Shown: in pieces, positions 24,534 through 33,604 of the stretch
How positions within the stretch are numbered: position 1 is the first letter of the stretch
How the letters are laid out: each line of letters starts with the position of its first letter
From: Paractinoplanes toevensis
GTDB taxonomy: Bacteria > Actinomycetota > Actinomycetes > Mycobacteriales > Micromonosporaceae
NCBI RefSeq assembly: GCF_018332695.1
Contig: NZ_BOQN01000124.1
Span: 1-64,000 of the forward strand
DNA length: 64,000 nucleotides
Reading direction: 5' to 3'
The notes under the pieces: generated by a model
What the model was told of the DNA's origin: nothing
What the model saw: the letters and a program-made list of their open reading frames with translations, nothing else
Database searches by the model: none
Position numbers and translations under genes: made by a program

Positions 24534-24850
24534 CCGACGCGCATCCGGTCACCGGCCTCGACGATGTCGTGCACCAGCGGGTCCGGCTGGGCATCCTGAC
24601 CATCACCCACGAGGCCCGCCGGGTCGAGTTCGGTTACCTGCGCACCCAGCTGCAGCTCACCGCCGGCAACCTCTCCCAGCACCTCGGGGTGCTGGAGACG
24701 GCCGGCCTGGTCGAGATCGAGAAAGGCTACGAGGGCAAACGCGGCCGCACCTGGATCACGCTCACCCCGGCCGGGAACGCCGCGCTGGCCGAGGAGATCG
24801 GGCGGCTGAAACTGCTGATCGCCCGGGTCGAGGAGGGGTTCACCGCGTAG
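24530..24850 (+). CDS. Small winged-helix transcriptional regulator (HTH_34-like)
   Basis: 106 residues. VHQRVRLGILTITHEARRVEFGYLRTQLQLTAGNLSQHLGVLETAGLVEIEKGYEGKRGRTWITLTPAG is a complete winged helix of the ArsR/MarR-like HTH_34 type, without cysteine metal sites. It is coupled to the upstream membrane protein gene, which it may regulate or be regulated with. The 3' end overlaps the convergent erythromycin-esterase-like gene by 11 bases. Confidence 0.85.
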   Translation: MTDAHPVTGLDDVVHQRVRLGILTITHEARRVEFGYLRTQLQLTAGNLSQHLGVLETAGLVEIEKGYEGKRGRTWITLTPAGNAALAEEIGRLKLLIARVEEGFTA

Positions 24851-25970
24851 CGTCCCGGACGAACAGGATCGCGTCGGCCAGGTGCTCCGGGTCCAGCGGG
24901 GCGTAACCGAACCAGGGCGAGACGCGGGCCGTGCGGGGCGCCGCGCCCAGCTTTCCCGGGTCGACGAGGTAACGCTCCTCCGGGAGTGCGTACAGCAACC
25001 CCTCGATGGTGTCCGGGGGCGGAGCGTCCACGCCGTGCTCGCGCCACGTGCCGAGGGCCGAGGACACGAACGCGTACTCCGGGCCCAGCCGGCCGTGCGC
25101 GATCGCACCGGCGCTCCACCACTCGTACGGCAGGCCGCCCAGCCGGATCGAGCTCCGGTTCCGTTGCAGATGGCTGTTGTGCGCGTTCACCAGCACCGGG
25201 CCCCGCTCGGCCACGGCCAGCAGGTTGGCGGCGATCATCAGACTCCGCTGGCCCAGCAACCGCGGCAACCGGCCGGGTGACGTGTCGGCCATCCAGTAGT
25301 GGTAGCGCAGCAACCCGACCGCGGTACGCGCGTACAGACTGGCCCGCTCGTCCGCCAGCTGCGGTGCCTGCGCGTCGAGCAGCGCCATCAGGTCGTCGGC
25401 GAGCAGCCGCAGCTCGCCGGCCTCGGGTGTCCGGCCGATCGATCGGGACGGGTCCATCATCGCGGCCTCGTTCGGCCAGCGATCGTCGTCGCCGATCAGG
25501 CGGTCGAGGGTCTCCGCGGTGCAGGGAAGGAGGTCGGGGTCGAGCCGGGCGGCGAGATAGCCGTGCAATGCGGTGATGGCGGGACGGGGGCTCGCCGCCC
25601 CGGTGATCTCCAGCGGTCCGTCGATCCCGGCGAACCGCACCTGCTCGGCCGCGGGCCGGCCGTCGTTGTGCGCGCGCATCCACCGCACCAGCTCGCGGTT
25701 GCCGCCGAACGCACCCCACTCGTGGCTGAAGCCGCGCGCCATGACCTTGTCGAGCGTGCCGGTGCCCGACGTGACGTAGTCGTCCACGATCAGCCCGAGC
25801 AGGCAGTCGCTCTCCATCGCGATCGTCCGGTAGCCCTCCTGCTCGACGAGCTGCCGGAACAGATCGTTGCGTGCCTCCAGCAGAAGGTCCGCACCGTGCG
25901 TGGGCTCGCCCAGGGCGAGCACCCGGGGCCGGCCCGGGAACAGGTCCATGATCTTTTCGTCAGCAACCAT
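24840..25970 (-). CDS. Erythromycin esterase-like hydrolase
   Basis: 376 residues. The Ere-family signature ALGEPTHGADLLLEARNDLFRQL holds E22, H25 and E33-region acidic residues, followed by AMESDC and VNAHNSHLQR with the second His group; these are the catalytic features of the EreA/EreB/Bcr135 superfamily, which opens macrolide lactones or hydrolyses other esters. Chromosomal actinobacterial members are often not proven macrolide resistance enzymes, so resistance should not be assumed. Divergent from a TioE-like MerR regulator with repeat elements between them. Confidence 0.83.
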   Translation of the reverse strand: MVADEKIMDLFPGRPRVLALGEPTHGADLLLEARNDLFRQLVEQEGYRTIAMESDCLLGLIVDDYVTSGTGTLDKVMARGFSHEWGAFGGNRELVRWMRAHNDGRPAAEQVRFAGIDGPLEITGAASPRPAITALHGYLAARLDPDLLPCTAETLDRLIGDDDRWPNEAAMMDPSRSIGRTPEAGELRLLADDLMALLDAQAPQLADERASLYARTAVGLLRYHYWMADTSPGRLPRLLGQRSLMIAANLLAVAERGPVLVNAHNSHLQRNRSSIRLGGLPYEWWSAGAIAHGRLGPEYAFVSSALGTWREHGVDAPPPDTIEGLLYALPEERYLVDPGKLGAAPRTARVSPWFGYAPLDPEHLADAILFVRDATR

Positions 25971-25974
25971 AGCC

Positions 25975-26003
25975 TCAACGCTATCGTTGAACCTCCGGTT
26001 GAA
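25975..26003. promoter_or_regulatory. Operator-like repeats between esterase and MerR genes
   Basis: TCAACG-CTAT-CGTTGA (25975-25990) is a perfect inverted repeat with a 4-base centre. It runs into direct repeats GTTGAA at 25986-25991 and 25998-26003, 12 bp apart. Their place, next to the start of the erythromycin-esterase-like gene, suits the binding site of the divergent MerR-type regulator. Confidence 0.5.
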
Positions 26004-26028
26004 ACTTTCCCCGCAGATTGGCCGGTTG

Positions 26029-26721
26029 TTGCCGCAAAACCTTCAACTCAGGCCGATCGACCTGGCGCGCCGGCACGGTCTGTCCACCCAGGCGGTCCGC
26101 AACTACGAGGCGGCCGGCATCCTCCCGCCCGCCGGGCGCACCGAGCACGGTTACCGCACCTACACTCCCCGGCACGAGCTGGCCCTGCGCACGTTCCTCG
26201 CGCTGCTGCCCGGCCACGGCCACCGGACCGCCACGGCGATCATGCGGGCGGTCAACCGGGGCGCCGCCGAGGACGCGTTCCGGCTCCTCGACGAGAGTCA
26301 CGCCCAGTTGCTCGACGACCGCCGCACCCTGCAAGCCGTCGAGGCGGCGGTCGGTGACCTCGAACCGGTGCCGCCGGAACGAGGTGCCACGTTCGTCGGT
26401 CCGCTGTCGAGAAGACTCGGCCTGCGGCCGGCCACCCTGCGCAAGTGGGAGCGCGCCGGGGTGGTCCAGCCGCCCCGCGACCCGCACACCGGTTACCGGG
26501 TCTACCGGGCGGCCGACGTACGCGACGCCCGACTGGCCCACCAGCTCCGCCGGGGCGGCTACCCGCTCGAGCGGGTAGCCGCGCTGATCGCGCAGTTCCG
26601 TACGGCCGGCGGTCTCGAGCCGGTCGAGCCCATGCTGCGCGACTGGCACGCCCGTCTCACCGCCCGCAGCCGGGCCATGCTCAGCGGCGCCGCCGCCCTG
26701 GACGCCTACCTGAGCCCGTAA
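26029..26721 (+). CDS. TioE-like MerR-family regulator
   Basis: About 230 residues. The start is uncertain: TTG codons at 26026 and 26029 give the usual short lead before the first HTH, but no clear ribosome site is seen, so a leaderless message is possible. Two MerR-type HTH units are visible: RPIDLARRHGLSTQAVRNYEAAGILPPA near the start and VGPLSRRLGLRPATLRKWERAGVVQPPRDPHTGYRVY near residue 130. This double-MerR plan is that of TioE regulators. Divergent from the esterase and the likely controller of it. The 3' end overlaps the convergent SDR gene by 16 bases. Confidence 0.8.
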   Translation: MPQNLQLRPIDLARRHGLSTQAVRNYEAAGILPPAGRTEHGYRTYTPRHELALRTFLALLPGHGHRTATAIMRAVNRGAAEDAFRLLDESHAQLLDDRRTLQAVEAAVGDLEPVPPERGATFVGPLSRRLGLRPATLRKWERAGVVQPPRDPHTGYRVYRAADVRDARLAHQLRRGGYPLERVAALIAQFRTAGGLEPVEPMLRDWHARLTARSRAMLSGAAALDAYLSP

Positions 26722-27602
26722 CCGACGCCGGTCAGGGCCTCGGCCGCCGACCAGAGCCGCTTGCCGATCGCCGGGTCGGTGGCGTCCCGGCTGGCCCGGG
26801 CCTCGGTGACCCGGCCGCGCGTCTCCCACAGCCCGGCCGGCCCGAAGAACTGCCCGCCGCGCACGCCGGGCGCGGTCGCGGCGTACAGCTGCGGCCGCGT
26901 GCCCTGCTCCACCGGCTGGGTGACCAGCAGGCCGGCCCGGCCCATGATCTTCCCGAGCCGGCCGCGGTGCTCCCAGGCGCGCGGGGTGAGGTTGGTGCGG
27001 GTGAGGCCGGGGTGGGCCAGCGCGCTGACGATCGGCGACCCGGCCGCGCGCAGGCGGCGGTCCAGTTCGAAGCCGAAGATGGTGGTGGCGAGCTTGGACC
27101 GGCCGTAGGCCGGGGCGGCCCGGTAGTCGCGTTCGAACATCAGGTCGTCGAAGTCCAGGTGCGCGTTCTTGTGGGTGATCGAGCTGAGGTTGACCACCCG
27201 CGGTTCCGGTGCCGCGGCCAGGTTGCCGAGCAGCAGGCCGGTCAGCGCGAAATGGCCGAGCAGGTTGGTGCCGAGGTGCACTTCGAAGCCGTCGGCGGTG
27301 GTGCGGCGCGGCCCGAGCAGCACCACGCCGGCGTTGTTGACCAGCAGGTCGATCGCCGGGTGGTCGGCGGCCAGCCCGGTCGCGAACGCCCGCACCGAGG
27401 CGAGCGAGGCCAGGTCCAACTCGCGCACCTCGACGTCGCCGCCGACCTCGCGGGCGGCCTCGGCACCCGCCGCGGTGTTGCGGACGGCCAGCACGACGTG
27501 GGCGCCGTGCCGGGCCAGCTCGGCGGCGGTGACCCGGCCGAGGCCCGAGTTGGCGCCGGTCACGACGGCGATCCGGCCGTGCTGGTCGGGGATGCTGTTC
27601 AT
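26706..27602 (-). CDS. SDR oxidoreductase (protochlorophyllide reductase/WWOX-like)
   Basis: 298 residues from ATG at 27602 with GGGAG upstream. NADP site TGANSGLG at about 16-23, NNAG at about 89-92, catalytic Ser in NLSSIT, and YGRSK (Tyr and Lys) at about 166-170. The pattern is of the classical SDR subgroup close to retinol dehydrogenases. Substrate unknown. It is divergent from an XRE/MmyB-type regulator, a pairing that is frequent in actinobacteria and suggests that the regulator controls it. Confidence 0.88.
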   Translation of the reverse strand: MNSIPDQHGRIAVVTGANSGLGRVTAAELARHGAHVVLAVRNTAAGAEAAREVGGDVEVRELDLASLASVRAFATGLAADHPAIDLLVNNAGVVLLGPRRTTADGFEVHLGTNLLGHFALTGLLLGNLAAAPEPRVVNLSSITHKNAHLDFDDLMFERDYRAAPAYGRSKLATTIFGFELDRRLRAAGSPIVSALAHPGLTRTNLTPRAWEHRGRLGKIMGRAGLLVTQPVEQGTRPQLYAATAPGVRGGQFFGPAGLWETRGRVTEARASRDATDPAIGKRLWSAAEALTGVGYGLR

Positions 27603-27716
27603 CGGCTGCTCCCTGGGTCGGGTGGGGTGGACCCACGACGCTAGAAGCGATCCGACCAGGGTCGGTGGTACTGCGGGACCTACCTTCGGTGGTCCGGGTC
27701 GCGGCACACTGACGGC

Positions 27717-28589
27717 ATGACCCATCCGTACGCTCGTGAGCTCGGCGATTTCCTGCGCGCCCGGCGCAACCGGTTGCGGCCGCGCGACGTCGGCCTGGAG
27801 CCGGGCGGCCCCCGCAAGGTCACCGGCCTGCGGCGCGAGGAGCTGGCCCTGTTGGCCGGCCTGAGCACCGACTACTACCAGCGGATGGAGCAGGGCCGGG
27901 AGGTCCGCCCGTCGGACGGCGTGCTGGACGCGCTGGCCGCCGCCCTCGCCCTCGACGACGAGGAGCGCCGGCACCTGTTCACCCTGGCCCACGCCGCCCG
28001 CCGGCCGATGCCCGCCCGGGTGGACCGCGAGCCCGACCGGGTGCCGGACAGCACCCGTCGCCTGCTGCGGGTGATCGGCACCCCGGCCGTGGTGCTCGGC
28101 CGGCACCTGGACCTGCTCGACTGGAACCCGATGGCCGAGGCGCTGCTGGGCGACCCGGACGGCTACCCGCCGGACCGGCTCAACATGCTCCTGCTGATGT
28201 TCGACGACACGCTGACCAGCGATCGCAGCTGCCCCGACTGGGAGCAGCAGGCTCTCGACTACATCGGCATGATGCGCGCCGCCGTCGCCACCGACCCCAC
28301 CCATCCCCGGGCCACCGCGATCGTCGGCGAGCTGAGCATCCGCAGCGCCGAGTTCCGGCGGCTGTGGGCCCGGCACGACGTCCGCGAGTCAGTCCGCGGC
28401 ACCAAGATCTTCCGGGTCCCCGAGGTCGGCGACATCGTCCTGGACTGGGACACCTACCCGCTGCCCGGCAACTCCGGCCCGGTCATGCTGGTCTGGACCG
28501 CCGAGCCGGGCAGCGCCTCCGCCGACCGCCTGCAGCTCCTGGCCTCGCTGCACGCCACTCGGACGCCGCGTGCCTCAGATCCGAGATGA
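27717..28589 (+). CDS. XRE-family regulator with MmyB-like ligand domain
   Basis: 290 residues. N-terminal HTH: ELGDFLRARRNRLRPRDVGLEPGGPRKVTGLRREELALLAGLSTDYYQRMEQGREVRPSDGVLDALAAAL (about 7-80). The rest is the MmyB-like ligand-binding domain (LLDWNPMAEALLGD...FRRLWARHDVRES..GTKIFRVPEVGDIVLDWDTY), reported to bind fatty acids or similar small molecules in relatives. Divergent from the SDR gene at 26706. Confidence 0.9.
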   Translation: MTHPYARELGDFLRARRNRLRPRDVGLEPGGPRKVTGLRREELALLAGLSTDYYQRMEQGREVRPSDGVLDALAAALALDDEERRHLFTLAHAARRPMPARVDREPDRVPDSTRRLLRVIGTPAVVLGRHLDLLDWNPMAEALLGDPDGYPPDRLNMLLLMFDDTLTSDRSCPDWEQQALDYIGMMRAAVATDPTHPRATAIVGELSIRSAEFRRLWARHDVRESVRGTKIFRVPEVGDIVLDWDTYPLPGNSGPVMLVWTAEPGSASADRLQLLASLHATRTPRASDPR

Positions 28590-28607
28590 CCGGGCCCGCC
28601 CCGCCGG

Positions 28608-30227
28608 TCACGGCTTGGGAGGAACGCAGAACGGGTGGCCGTTGAGCCCTTTCGAGCCCAGGTTCAGCGTCGCATCGAAGCGGCCCAGCGCGGTGCGGGC
28701 ACCCGGCAGTTCGGCCGAGTCGTCGCCGACGCCCGGTTTGTTGTAGATAGCCGCGAAAGCGGTCCGCAGGGCGCACCGGCGCTTGTTGCCGGCCGCGGAA
28801 TCGTCGAACACGGCAATCTCGTGCGCGATCGCGTTGTTCAGCACGTTCGCCGTGGTGCCGCGGTTGCGGTTCAGGTATTGCCGGTTCGCCGCGGCCGAAA
28901 CGGCGCCGGCCGCTACGAGAACGGCCAGCAGACCGGCCAGCAGCCGGATCCGATCGCGCACCACCGCAACGCACCCGGCCAGCAACACCAACGTCCCGCC
29001 GACCGTGGTAGCACCGCTGTCTCGCCACCCGAGACCCCAGCGGCCCGCTGCGGCGTCCGCCTGGGTTTGGTCGTTCATAGCGGCCATCGCTGCCGCAAGC
29101 ACGAGCAAGGTTCCGCCGACGATGGCAACCCCCGCTGCCTGGCGCCGATCGAGCGAGGCGTAGGCAGGAAGGTTGACCGCGGTCAGCCAGGCGAGCACGG
29201 TCAGCACGGTCAGCGCCAGGACGGTCACCAGATCGATTTCCATGGACCAGCCGGCCGCATGCCACTGCAGCGGTGGTAACCAGGAGAGCAGCCGGTTCGG
29301 CAGGGTGAGCGCGGCACCTGAGCCCAGGGTGACGTCGGAGCCGCTGTAACAGGTGCCGGTCCGGCAGAGGTGATGGATAGCCACCCGGACCGGAACGAAG
29401 ATCGGCAGGAAGCCGAGCCAGAGCAGTCCGACCAGCCGGGCACCGCGGCCGGTCAGTGCCGACCGCCAGTCGAGCCCCAGCACGACGCGGGCCCGGACCA
29501 GCACGGCGACCAGAGCCAGCGCCGGGGCAAGGCAGGCGACCTCGTTGAAAGCCGCGAGGAACCCGCCGGCAACGATCGCACCGAGGGCCGGCAGCCGGCC
29601 GGCCCGCCGCGGCTCGGCGGTGACCGACCGGCAGAGCGCTGCGGCGACGGTCAGCACGAGCGCCGTGGAGAGCAGATAGAGGCCGCCGAACAGCACGGTG
29701 GTGCTGTTCGGGCCGGCGGCCACGAAGCCGGCGCCGACCGCGAACGGGATCAGTGCCGCAAGCCGCGACGGTGTCCGGCCCCGTTGCGTGCCGCGGGCCA
29801 GCAGGCTCTCGGCGAGGACGACCGCCGCGCCGGTCAGGACGGCCGCCGCGAGGAACGACACCAACCGGAACGCGATGTCGGCCGGCAGGCGCAACGACTC
29901 CATCAGCAGGTACGCCGCCAGGTCGACGATGTCCTCGGCCATCCGCCCGATCGGCCGGAAGTTGCCCCTCGCCAGGTAGTACGGCACCGTGTGCAGATTT
30001 TCGGTGACCAGGCGCAACGGGTGACTGCGGAAGTCGGCGCCGTGCCAGTAGATGTTGAACCGGTGGTCGGCCGTCGGTGCCAGGGTGACCAGCGGCAGAA
30101 GCACGGTGAGCGGCACGAGCAGGGCACGCCAGGCTATCTGTGACGGCAGCCGGCCCGGTCCCGGTGGCGTCGGTGACGTTTCGTCAGAGATCGGCCGGAG
30201 CGGCTTGGTCATGATCTCAGAGGTCAC
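28608..30227 (-). CDS. Large polytopic membrane protein, unknown function
   Basis: 539 residues with about ten hydrophobic segments spread over residues 30-460. A first periplasmic-side loop (TLAPTADHRFNIYWHGADFRSHPLRLVTENLHTV) and a 75-residue C-terminal soluble tail with two Cys (KRRCALRT; GHPFCVPP) stand out. The overall plan resembles GT-C-like or O-antigen-type membrane glycosyltransferases, but no DxD-type catalytic motif could be fixed, so the role is open. Starts 111 bp from the divergent peptidase E-like gene. Confidence 0.7.
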   Translation of the reverse strand: MTSEIMTKPLRPISDETSPTPPGPGRLPSQIAWRALLVPLTVLLPLVTLAPTADHRFNIYWHGADFRSHPLRLVTENLHTVPYYLARGNFRPIGRMAEDIVDLAAYLLMESLRLPADIAFRLVSFLAAAVLTGAAVVLAESLLARGTQRGRTPSRLAALIPFAVGAGFVAAGPNSTTVLFGGLYLLSTALVLTVAAALCRSVTAEPRRAGRLPALGAIVAGGFLAAFNEVACLAPALALVAVLVRARVVLGLDWRSALTGRGARLVGLLWLGFLPIFVPVRVAIHHLCRTGTCYSGSDVTLGSGAALTLPNRLLSWLPPLQWHAAGWSMEIDLVTVLALTVLTVLAWLTAVNLPAYASLDRRQAAGVAIVGGTLLVLAAAMAAMNDQTQADAAAGRWGLGWRDSGATTVGGTLVLLAGCVAVVRDRIRLLAGLLAVLVAAGAVSAAANRQYLNRNRGTTANVLNNAIAHEIAVFDDSAAGNKRRCALRTAFAAIYNKPGVGDDSAELPGARTALGRFDATLNLGSKGLNGHPFCVPPKP

Positions 30228-30338
30228 CTGTTACCAACGAGGCCGCGAACCGGCGGTGACGTGGGCCGTCTTGCCGTCCGCACGACCGGACCACGGTGCG
30301 GTAACGTTCTCGACCGTTCGGGCGAATGTGGAGGCATC

Positions 30339-30998
30339 TTGAAGCTCTTGCTCACATCGGGCGGCGTCACGAATCCGAGCATCAACGCGGCGCTCGTCAA
30401 GCTTCTCGGCAAGCCGATCGCCGAGTGCAACGCTCTCTGCATCCCGACCGCGCAGTGGGGTCACCCGATGTGCGGTCCGGCATCGGTCCGGCGCCTGATC
30501 GCCGCCGGGTCCACTTCCGCTAACTTCACCGGCCTGGGCTGGGCGTCGCTCGGCGTCCTCGAGCTCACCGCGCTGCCCACCATCGGCGCGGAGCGATGGG
30601 TGCCCTGGGTCCGGGAGGCCGACGTGCTTCTGGTCGACGGCGGCGACGCGACCTACCTGAGCCACTGGATGCGGGAGTCCGGGCTGGCCGACCTGCTGCC
30701 GTCGCTGCCCGAGACGGTCTGGGTGGGCGTGAGCGCCGGCAGCATGGTGATGACGCCCCGGATCGGGGACTACTTCGTCGAGTGGCCGGCCGCCCCCGAC
30801 GACCGCACCCTGGGAGTCGTCGACTTCTCGATCTTCCCCCACCTGAACGCGTTCCCCACCAACACTCCGGAGCACGCCGAGCGCTGGGCCGCCGACCTCG
30901 GCGTCCCCTCCTACGCGATCGACGAGCAGACCGCCATCCAGGTCGTCGACGGCGCCGTCGAGGTGATCTCCGAAGGAGAATGGACCAAGTTCGGGTAG
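30339..30998 (+). CDS. Peptidase E-like (S51) hydrolase
   Basis: 219 residues from a TTG at 30339 with GGAGG five bases upstream; this start gives MKLLLTSGGVTNPS, the usual family N-terminus. Nucleophile S132 in the elbow VGVSAGSM, LVDGGDATYL (about 98-107), and H168 in FPHLNAF fit the class I glutamine amidotransferase-like fold of peptidase E, which cleaves Asp-X dipeptides. Similar listerial Lmo0363-type proteins are also possible. Cytosolic. The serine hydrolase gene follows by 11 bases and is likely co-transcribed. Confidence 0.82.
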   Translation: MKLLLTSGGVTNPSINAALVKLLGKPIAECNALCIPTAQWGHPMCGPASVRRLIAAGSTSANFTGLGWASLGVLELTALPTIGAERWVPWVREADVLLVDGGDATYLSHWMRESGLADLLPSLPETVWVGVSAGSMVMTPRIGDYFVEWPAAPDDRTLGVVDFSIFPHLNAFPTNTPEHAERWAADLGVPSYAIDEQTAIQVVDGAVEVISEGEWTKFG

Positions 30999-31009
30999 GA
31001 ACCGGCTTG

Positions 31010-31975
31010 ATGGCAACTCTTCACCACCGTGTCGCCGCGTTGATCGAACACGCGGGCTGTCCCGTTCTCGTAGGGCTTCAGCACCGCGGAACGCCGCCCA
31101 TCTATCTGACGCACGGGTCGACGGCCGCCGCCGGACCGTTGAACCCCTCCGCACTGGCCTATGCCGCGTCGCTGGCCAAACAGATCACCGCCGCCTGCGC
31201 CGCGCTGCTCGTCCGGCACGGCCGCCTCGACATGGAAACCACCCTCGCCGAATGGGTGCCCGAGCTACCCGACTGGACGCACGCCGTCCGCCTACGCCAC
31301 CTGGTCCACCACACCGCCGGGATGCCGCCCGACGAGCAGATCGACGCGATGATCCCCGCGGACGGCGACCGCACCACCACCGCGGTTCTGCAGGCTCTGA
31401 ACCGACTCCCGGCCCCCACCGCGCGTCCGGGCGGTCAGTACGTCTACTCCAACGCCGGCTACGTCTGCCTGGCCGTCGCCGTCGAACGCGCTGCCGGCCG
31501 GCGGCTGCCCGCCTTCGCCCAGACGCACATGTTCGAACCGGCCGGCATGAGCAGCAGCCGGTACTGGCCCGGCCCCGCGTCACAGCCACCCGGGGCGAGG
31601 CCACTGCCCAACCCACATCCCGCGCCGCTGTCTCTCGGTGACGGCGGCATCTGGACCACCGCGACGGACCTGATGAGCTGGAACCAGGCACTAGACGCCG
31701 ACGAACTCGGCATCTCCGACCTGCTGCACACGGCCAGCACGCTGGACGACGGCACCACCCTCGACTACGCCTGGGGCCTCGGCATCCGCACCTACGCCCG
31801 CCACCGCATCTACCGCCACGGCGGCGGCTGGCCCGGCCTGCGCGCCCAACTCATCCGCATCCCCGACCAGCGTTCCGGGCTGACGGTCATCGCTCTCACC
31901 AACGACACCGACCGGACCGCCAGTTTGGCCAACGCGCTGCTCGACATGCTCGTCCAACCCGGAACGACCTCGTGA
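31010..31975 (+). CDS. Beta-lactamase-fold serine hydrolase
   Basis: 321 residues, no signal peptide. S54-L-A-K57 (SxxK) and Y146-S-N (YxN) are intact and HGGGWPG replaces the KTG box near 268, which is the pattern of class C-like esterases/D-aminopeptidases (PF00144). Likely an esterase or peptidase of the cytosol rather than a secreted beta-lactamase. Co-transcribed with the peptidase E-like gene 11 bases upstream. The 134-bp gap that follows (31976-32109) shows no gene. Confidence 0.85.
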   Translation: MATLHHRVAALIEHAGCPVLVGLQHRGTPPIYLTHGSTAAAGPLNPSALAYAASLAKQITAACAALLVRHGRLDMETTLAEWVPELPDWTHAVRLRHLVHHTAGMPPDEQIDAMIPADGDRTTTAVLQALNRLPAPTARPGGQYVYSNAGYVCLAVAVERAAGRRLPAFAQTHMFEPAGMSSSRYWPGPASQPPGARPLPNPHPAPLSLGDGGIWTTATDLMSWNQALDADELGISDLLHTASTLDDGTTLDYAWGLGIRTYARHRIYRHGGGWPGLRAQLIRIPDQRSGLTVIALTNDTDRTASLANALLDMLVQPGTTS

Positions 31976-32109
31976 CCGGCAGGTCACAGCCACCGACCTG
32001 TTCGGGATCAATCCCGGCAGCGCTGCGCGGCGACGGCCGATGGGCTGGCCACGCCAGGCCCGCCGACGCGACTCCGGCCTCCTCGTGTTCCCGGTCGCCG
32101 TGAACACAC

Positions 32110-32742
32110 CTAGATCCAGCGGATGACCTCGTCCGGAGCGGGTCGCCCGGCCGGGTGGAAATCCGTGCCTTTCGTGTACGCCACCGGCGTGAGCACCGCC
32201 TGCGCGACCGTTTCGTAGTCGAGTCCCAGGATCTCGGCCACGTCCCGCTCGCGGGCGAGGTGCATCGATGTCCACGCGGTGCCCAGCGCGCGGGCCCGGG
32301 CGGCCAGCATGAAGCTCCACGTGGCCGGGATGACGTTGCCCATGCCGGCCACCGCCCACTCCCGGTTGGGGCCTTCGTTGCAGGCCAGCACCAGCACCGG
32401 CGCGTCGCCCATGTGCTCGCCCAGGTAGTCGGCCGAGCTGGCCACTCGCCGCTGCACGGCGTCGCGGGCGTCATCACCGGTGGGCTTACCGGGGTAACCC
32501 GGGGAGGCTTTGTAGCCGGCGTACACCTCGCGGTAGACATCGCCGACCGCCCGGCGCTTCGCCTCGTCACGGACGACGACGAACCGCATGGTCACGACGT
32601 TCGAGCCCGACGGCGCCTGCAGGGCCATCGTTACGCATTCGCGGATCACGTCGTCGGGCACCGGCCGGGTGAAGTCGAGGCGTTTGCGGACCGCCCGCGT
32701 GGTGGAGAGCAGCTGGTCCGGGTCGAGGTCAAGCAGGGTCAT
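32110..32742 (-). CDS. Nitroreductase-family flavoprotein
   Basis: 210 residues from ATG at 32742 (AAGGTG upstream). N-terminal TTRAVRKRLDFTRPVPDDVIRECVTMALQAPSGSN is the FMN phosphate-binding start of the nitroreductase fold; IPATWSFMLAARARALGTAWTSMHL and the C-terminal DEVIRWI complete it. It would use FMN and NAD(P)H to reduce nitro groups, quinones or enones. Standing alone. The 32743-32939 gap has no recognisable gene. Confidence 0.87.
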   Translation of the reverse strand: MTLLDLDPDQLLSTTRAVRKRLDFTRPVPDDVIRECVTMALQAPSGSNVVTMRFVVVRDEAKRRAVGDVYREVYAGYKASPGYPGKPTGDDARDAVQRRVASSADYLGEHMGDAPVLVLACNEGPNREWAVAGMGNVIPATWSFMLAARARALGTAWTSMHLARERDVAEILGLDYETVAQAVLTPVAYTKGTDFHPAGRPAPDEVIRWI

Positions 32743-32939
32743 TCGGTCACCTTGAGTAGTCAGCGGATGGTGTCGCAATGCATTCGGGCGGAGGTCACCA
32801 CGAGGACCGTGTAGATCACGGCAACGGATCCGGCGCCCCGGGTCAGGCCCGGGTCGCCGGCATTTGGATCTTTATCGCGGTAGGACCGGCGAGGGGTCTC
32901 TGGTGAGCGCGGGCGCGCCACAACCGCTGGGGTCGATGA

Positions 32940-33332
32940 TCATGCTGGTACTTGGGGCCCACTCGTGGCATCGATGGATCGGTCCATAGCGGCGATGTAT
33001 TGGGTGAGGGCGTGGCAATGGTGCTCGAGCAGCGCGATGCGCTCGGTCATCCGGTCGCGCTCACGGACGAGCAACTCGCGCAGCTCAGGGTCGGGATCGG
33101 CGACCACGATCTCCTGCGGCTGGTTGAGACACGGCAGCATGTCGCCGATGATGCGGGTGGGAATGCCGGAGTCGAGCAGGCCGCGGATCTTCTTCACACG
33201 ATCCACCAGGTACTCGTCGTACTCTCGGTAGCCGTTCTGCTGCCGCCGCGGCGTGATGAGCCCTTGCTCCTCGTAGTAGCGCAGCATGCGCGTCGGGACC
33301 TCGGTGCGTTTCGCCAGTTCACCAATCTTCAT
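32940..33332 (-). CDS. MerR-family regulator
   Basis: 130 residues from ATG at 33332 (GGGGGTGG upstream). HTH MKIGELAKRTEVPTRMLRYYEEQGLITPRRQQNGYREYDEYLVDRVKKI, then a coiled-coil dimer helix with HHCHALTQYIAAMD. No clear metal-binding Cys set; the HxCH group is the only candidate. It is divergent from the MFS pump gene, with a palindrome and a TTGACA box in the 272-bp gap between, so it probably controls the pump operon. Confidence 0.87.
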   Translation of the reverse strand: MKIGELAKRTEVPTRMLRYYEEQGLITPRRQQNGYREYDEYLVDRVKKIRGLLDSGIPTRIIGDMLPCLNQPQEIVVADPDPELRELLVRERDRMTERIALLEHHCHALTQYIAAMDRSIDATSGPQVPA

Positions 33333-33403
33333 GACCACCCCCGGAGAAACGTTACAGCCATGTCAAGGTTTGCTGAGTGTGAGTGACCACTCGTCGCTCA
33401 GAG

Positions 33404-33424
33404 TTGACATTCACATGATGTGAA
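33404..33424 (+). promoter_or_regulatory. TTGACA box joined to a perfect palindrome
   Basis: TTGACA (33404-33409) is followed directly by TTCACAT-G-ATGTGAA (33410-33424), a 15-bp perfect palindrome placed where a -35/-10 spacer would be. MerR regulators bind such spacer palindromes. The -10 is not clear. Likely controls the MFS operon that starts at 33605. Confidence 0.55.
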
Positions 33425-33604
33425 GGTTGCACCATGGTCGCATGTTCCAGACCAGCAACCCGGCACGCACCTGTGATCACCCGAGCCCGGCCGCGACTCA
33501 CCCCGCTGTCTCTCGTACGCCGACTTGTCCGGCCCGGACCTGAATCCTGAGCGCCGACATCGATCGATCTTTTCTTCGGACCTCCCGAGACAGCGAGCAC
33601 GCAT

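Noticed and set aside
24840..25970. Calling the gene a macrolide-resistance determinant
   Set aside because: The family signature is clear but many chromosomal members do not act on macrolides; function left as esterase-like.
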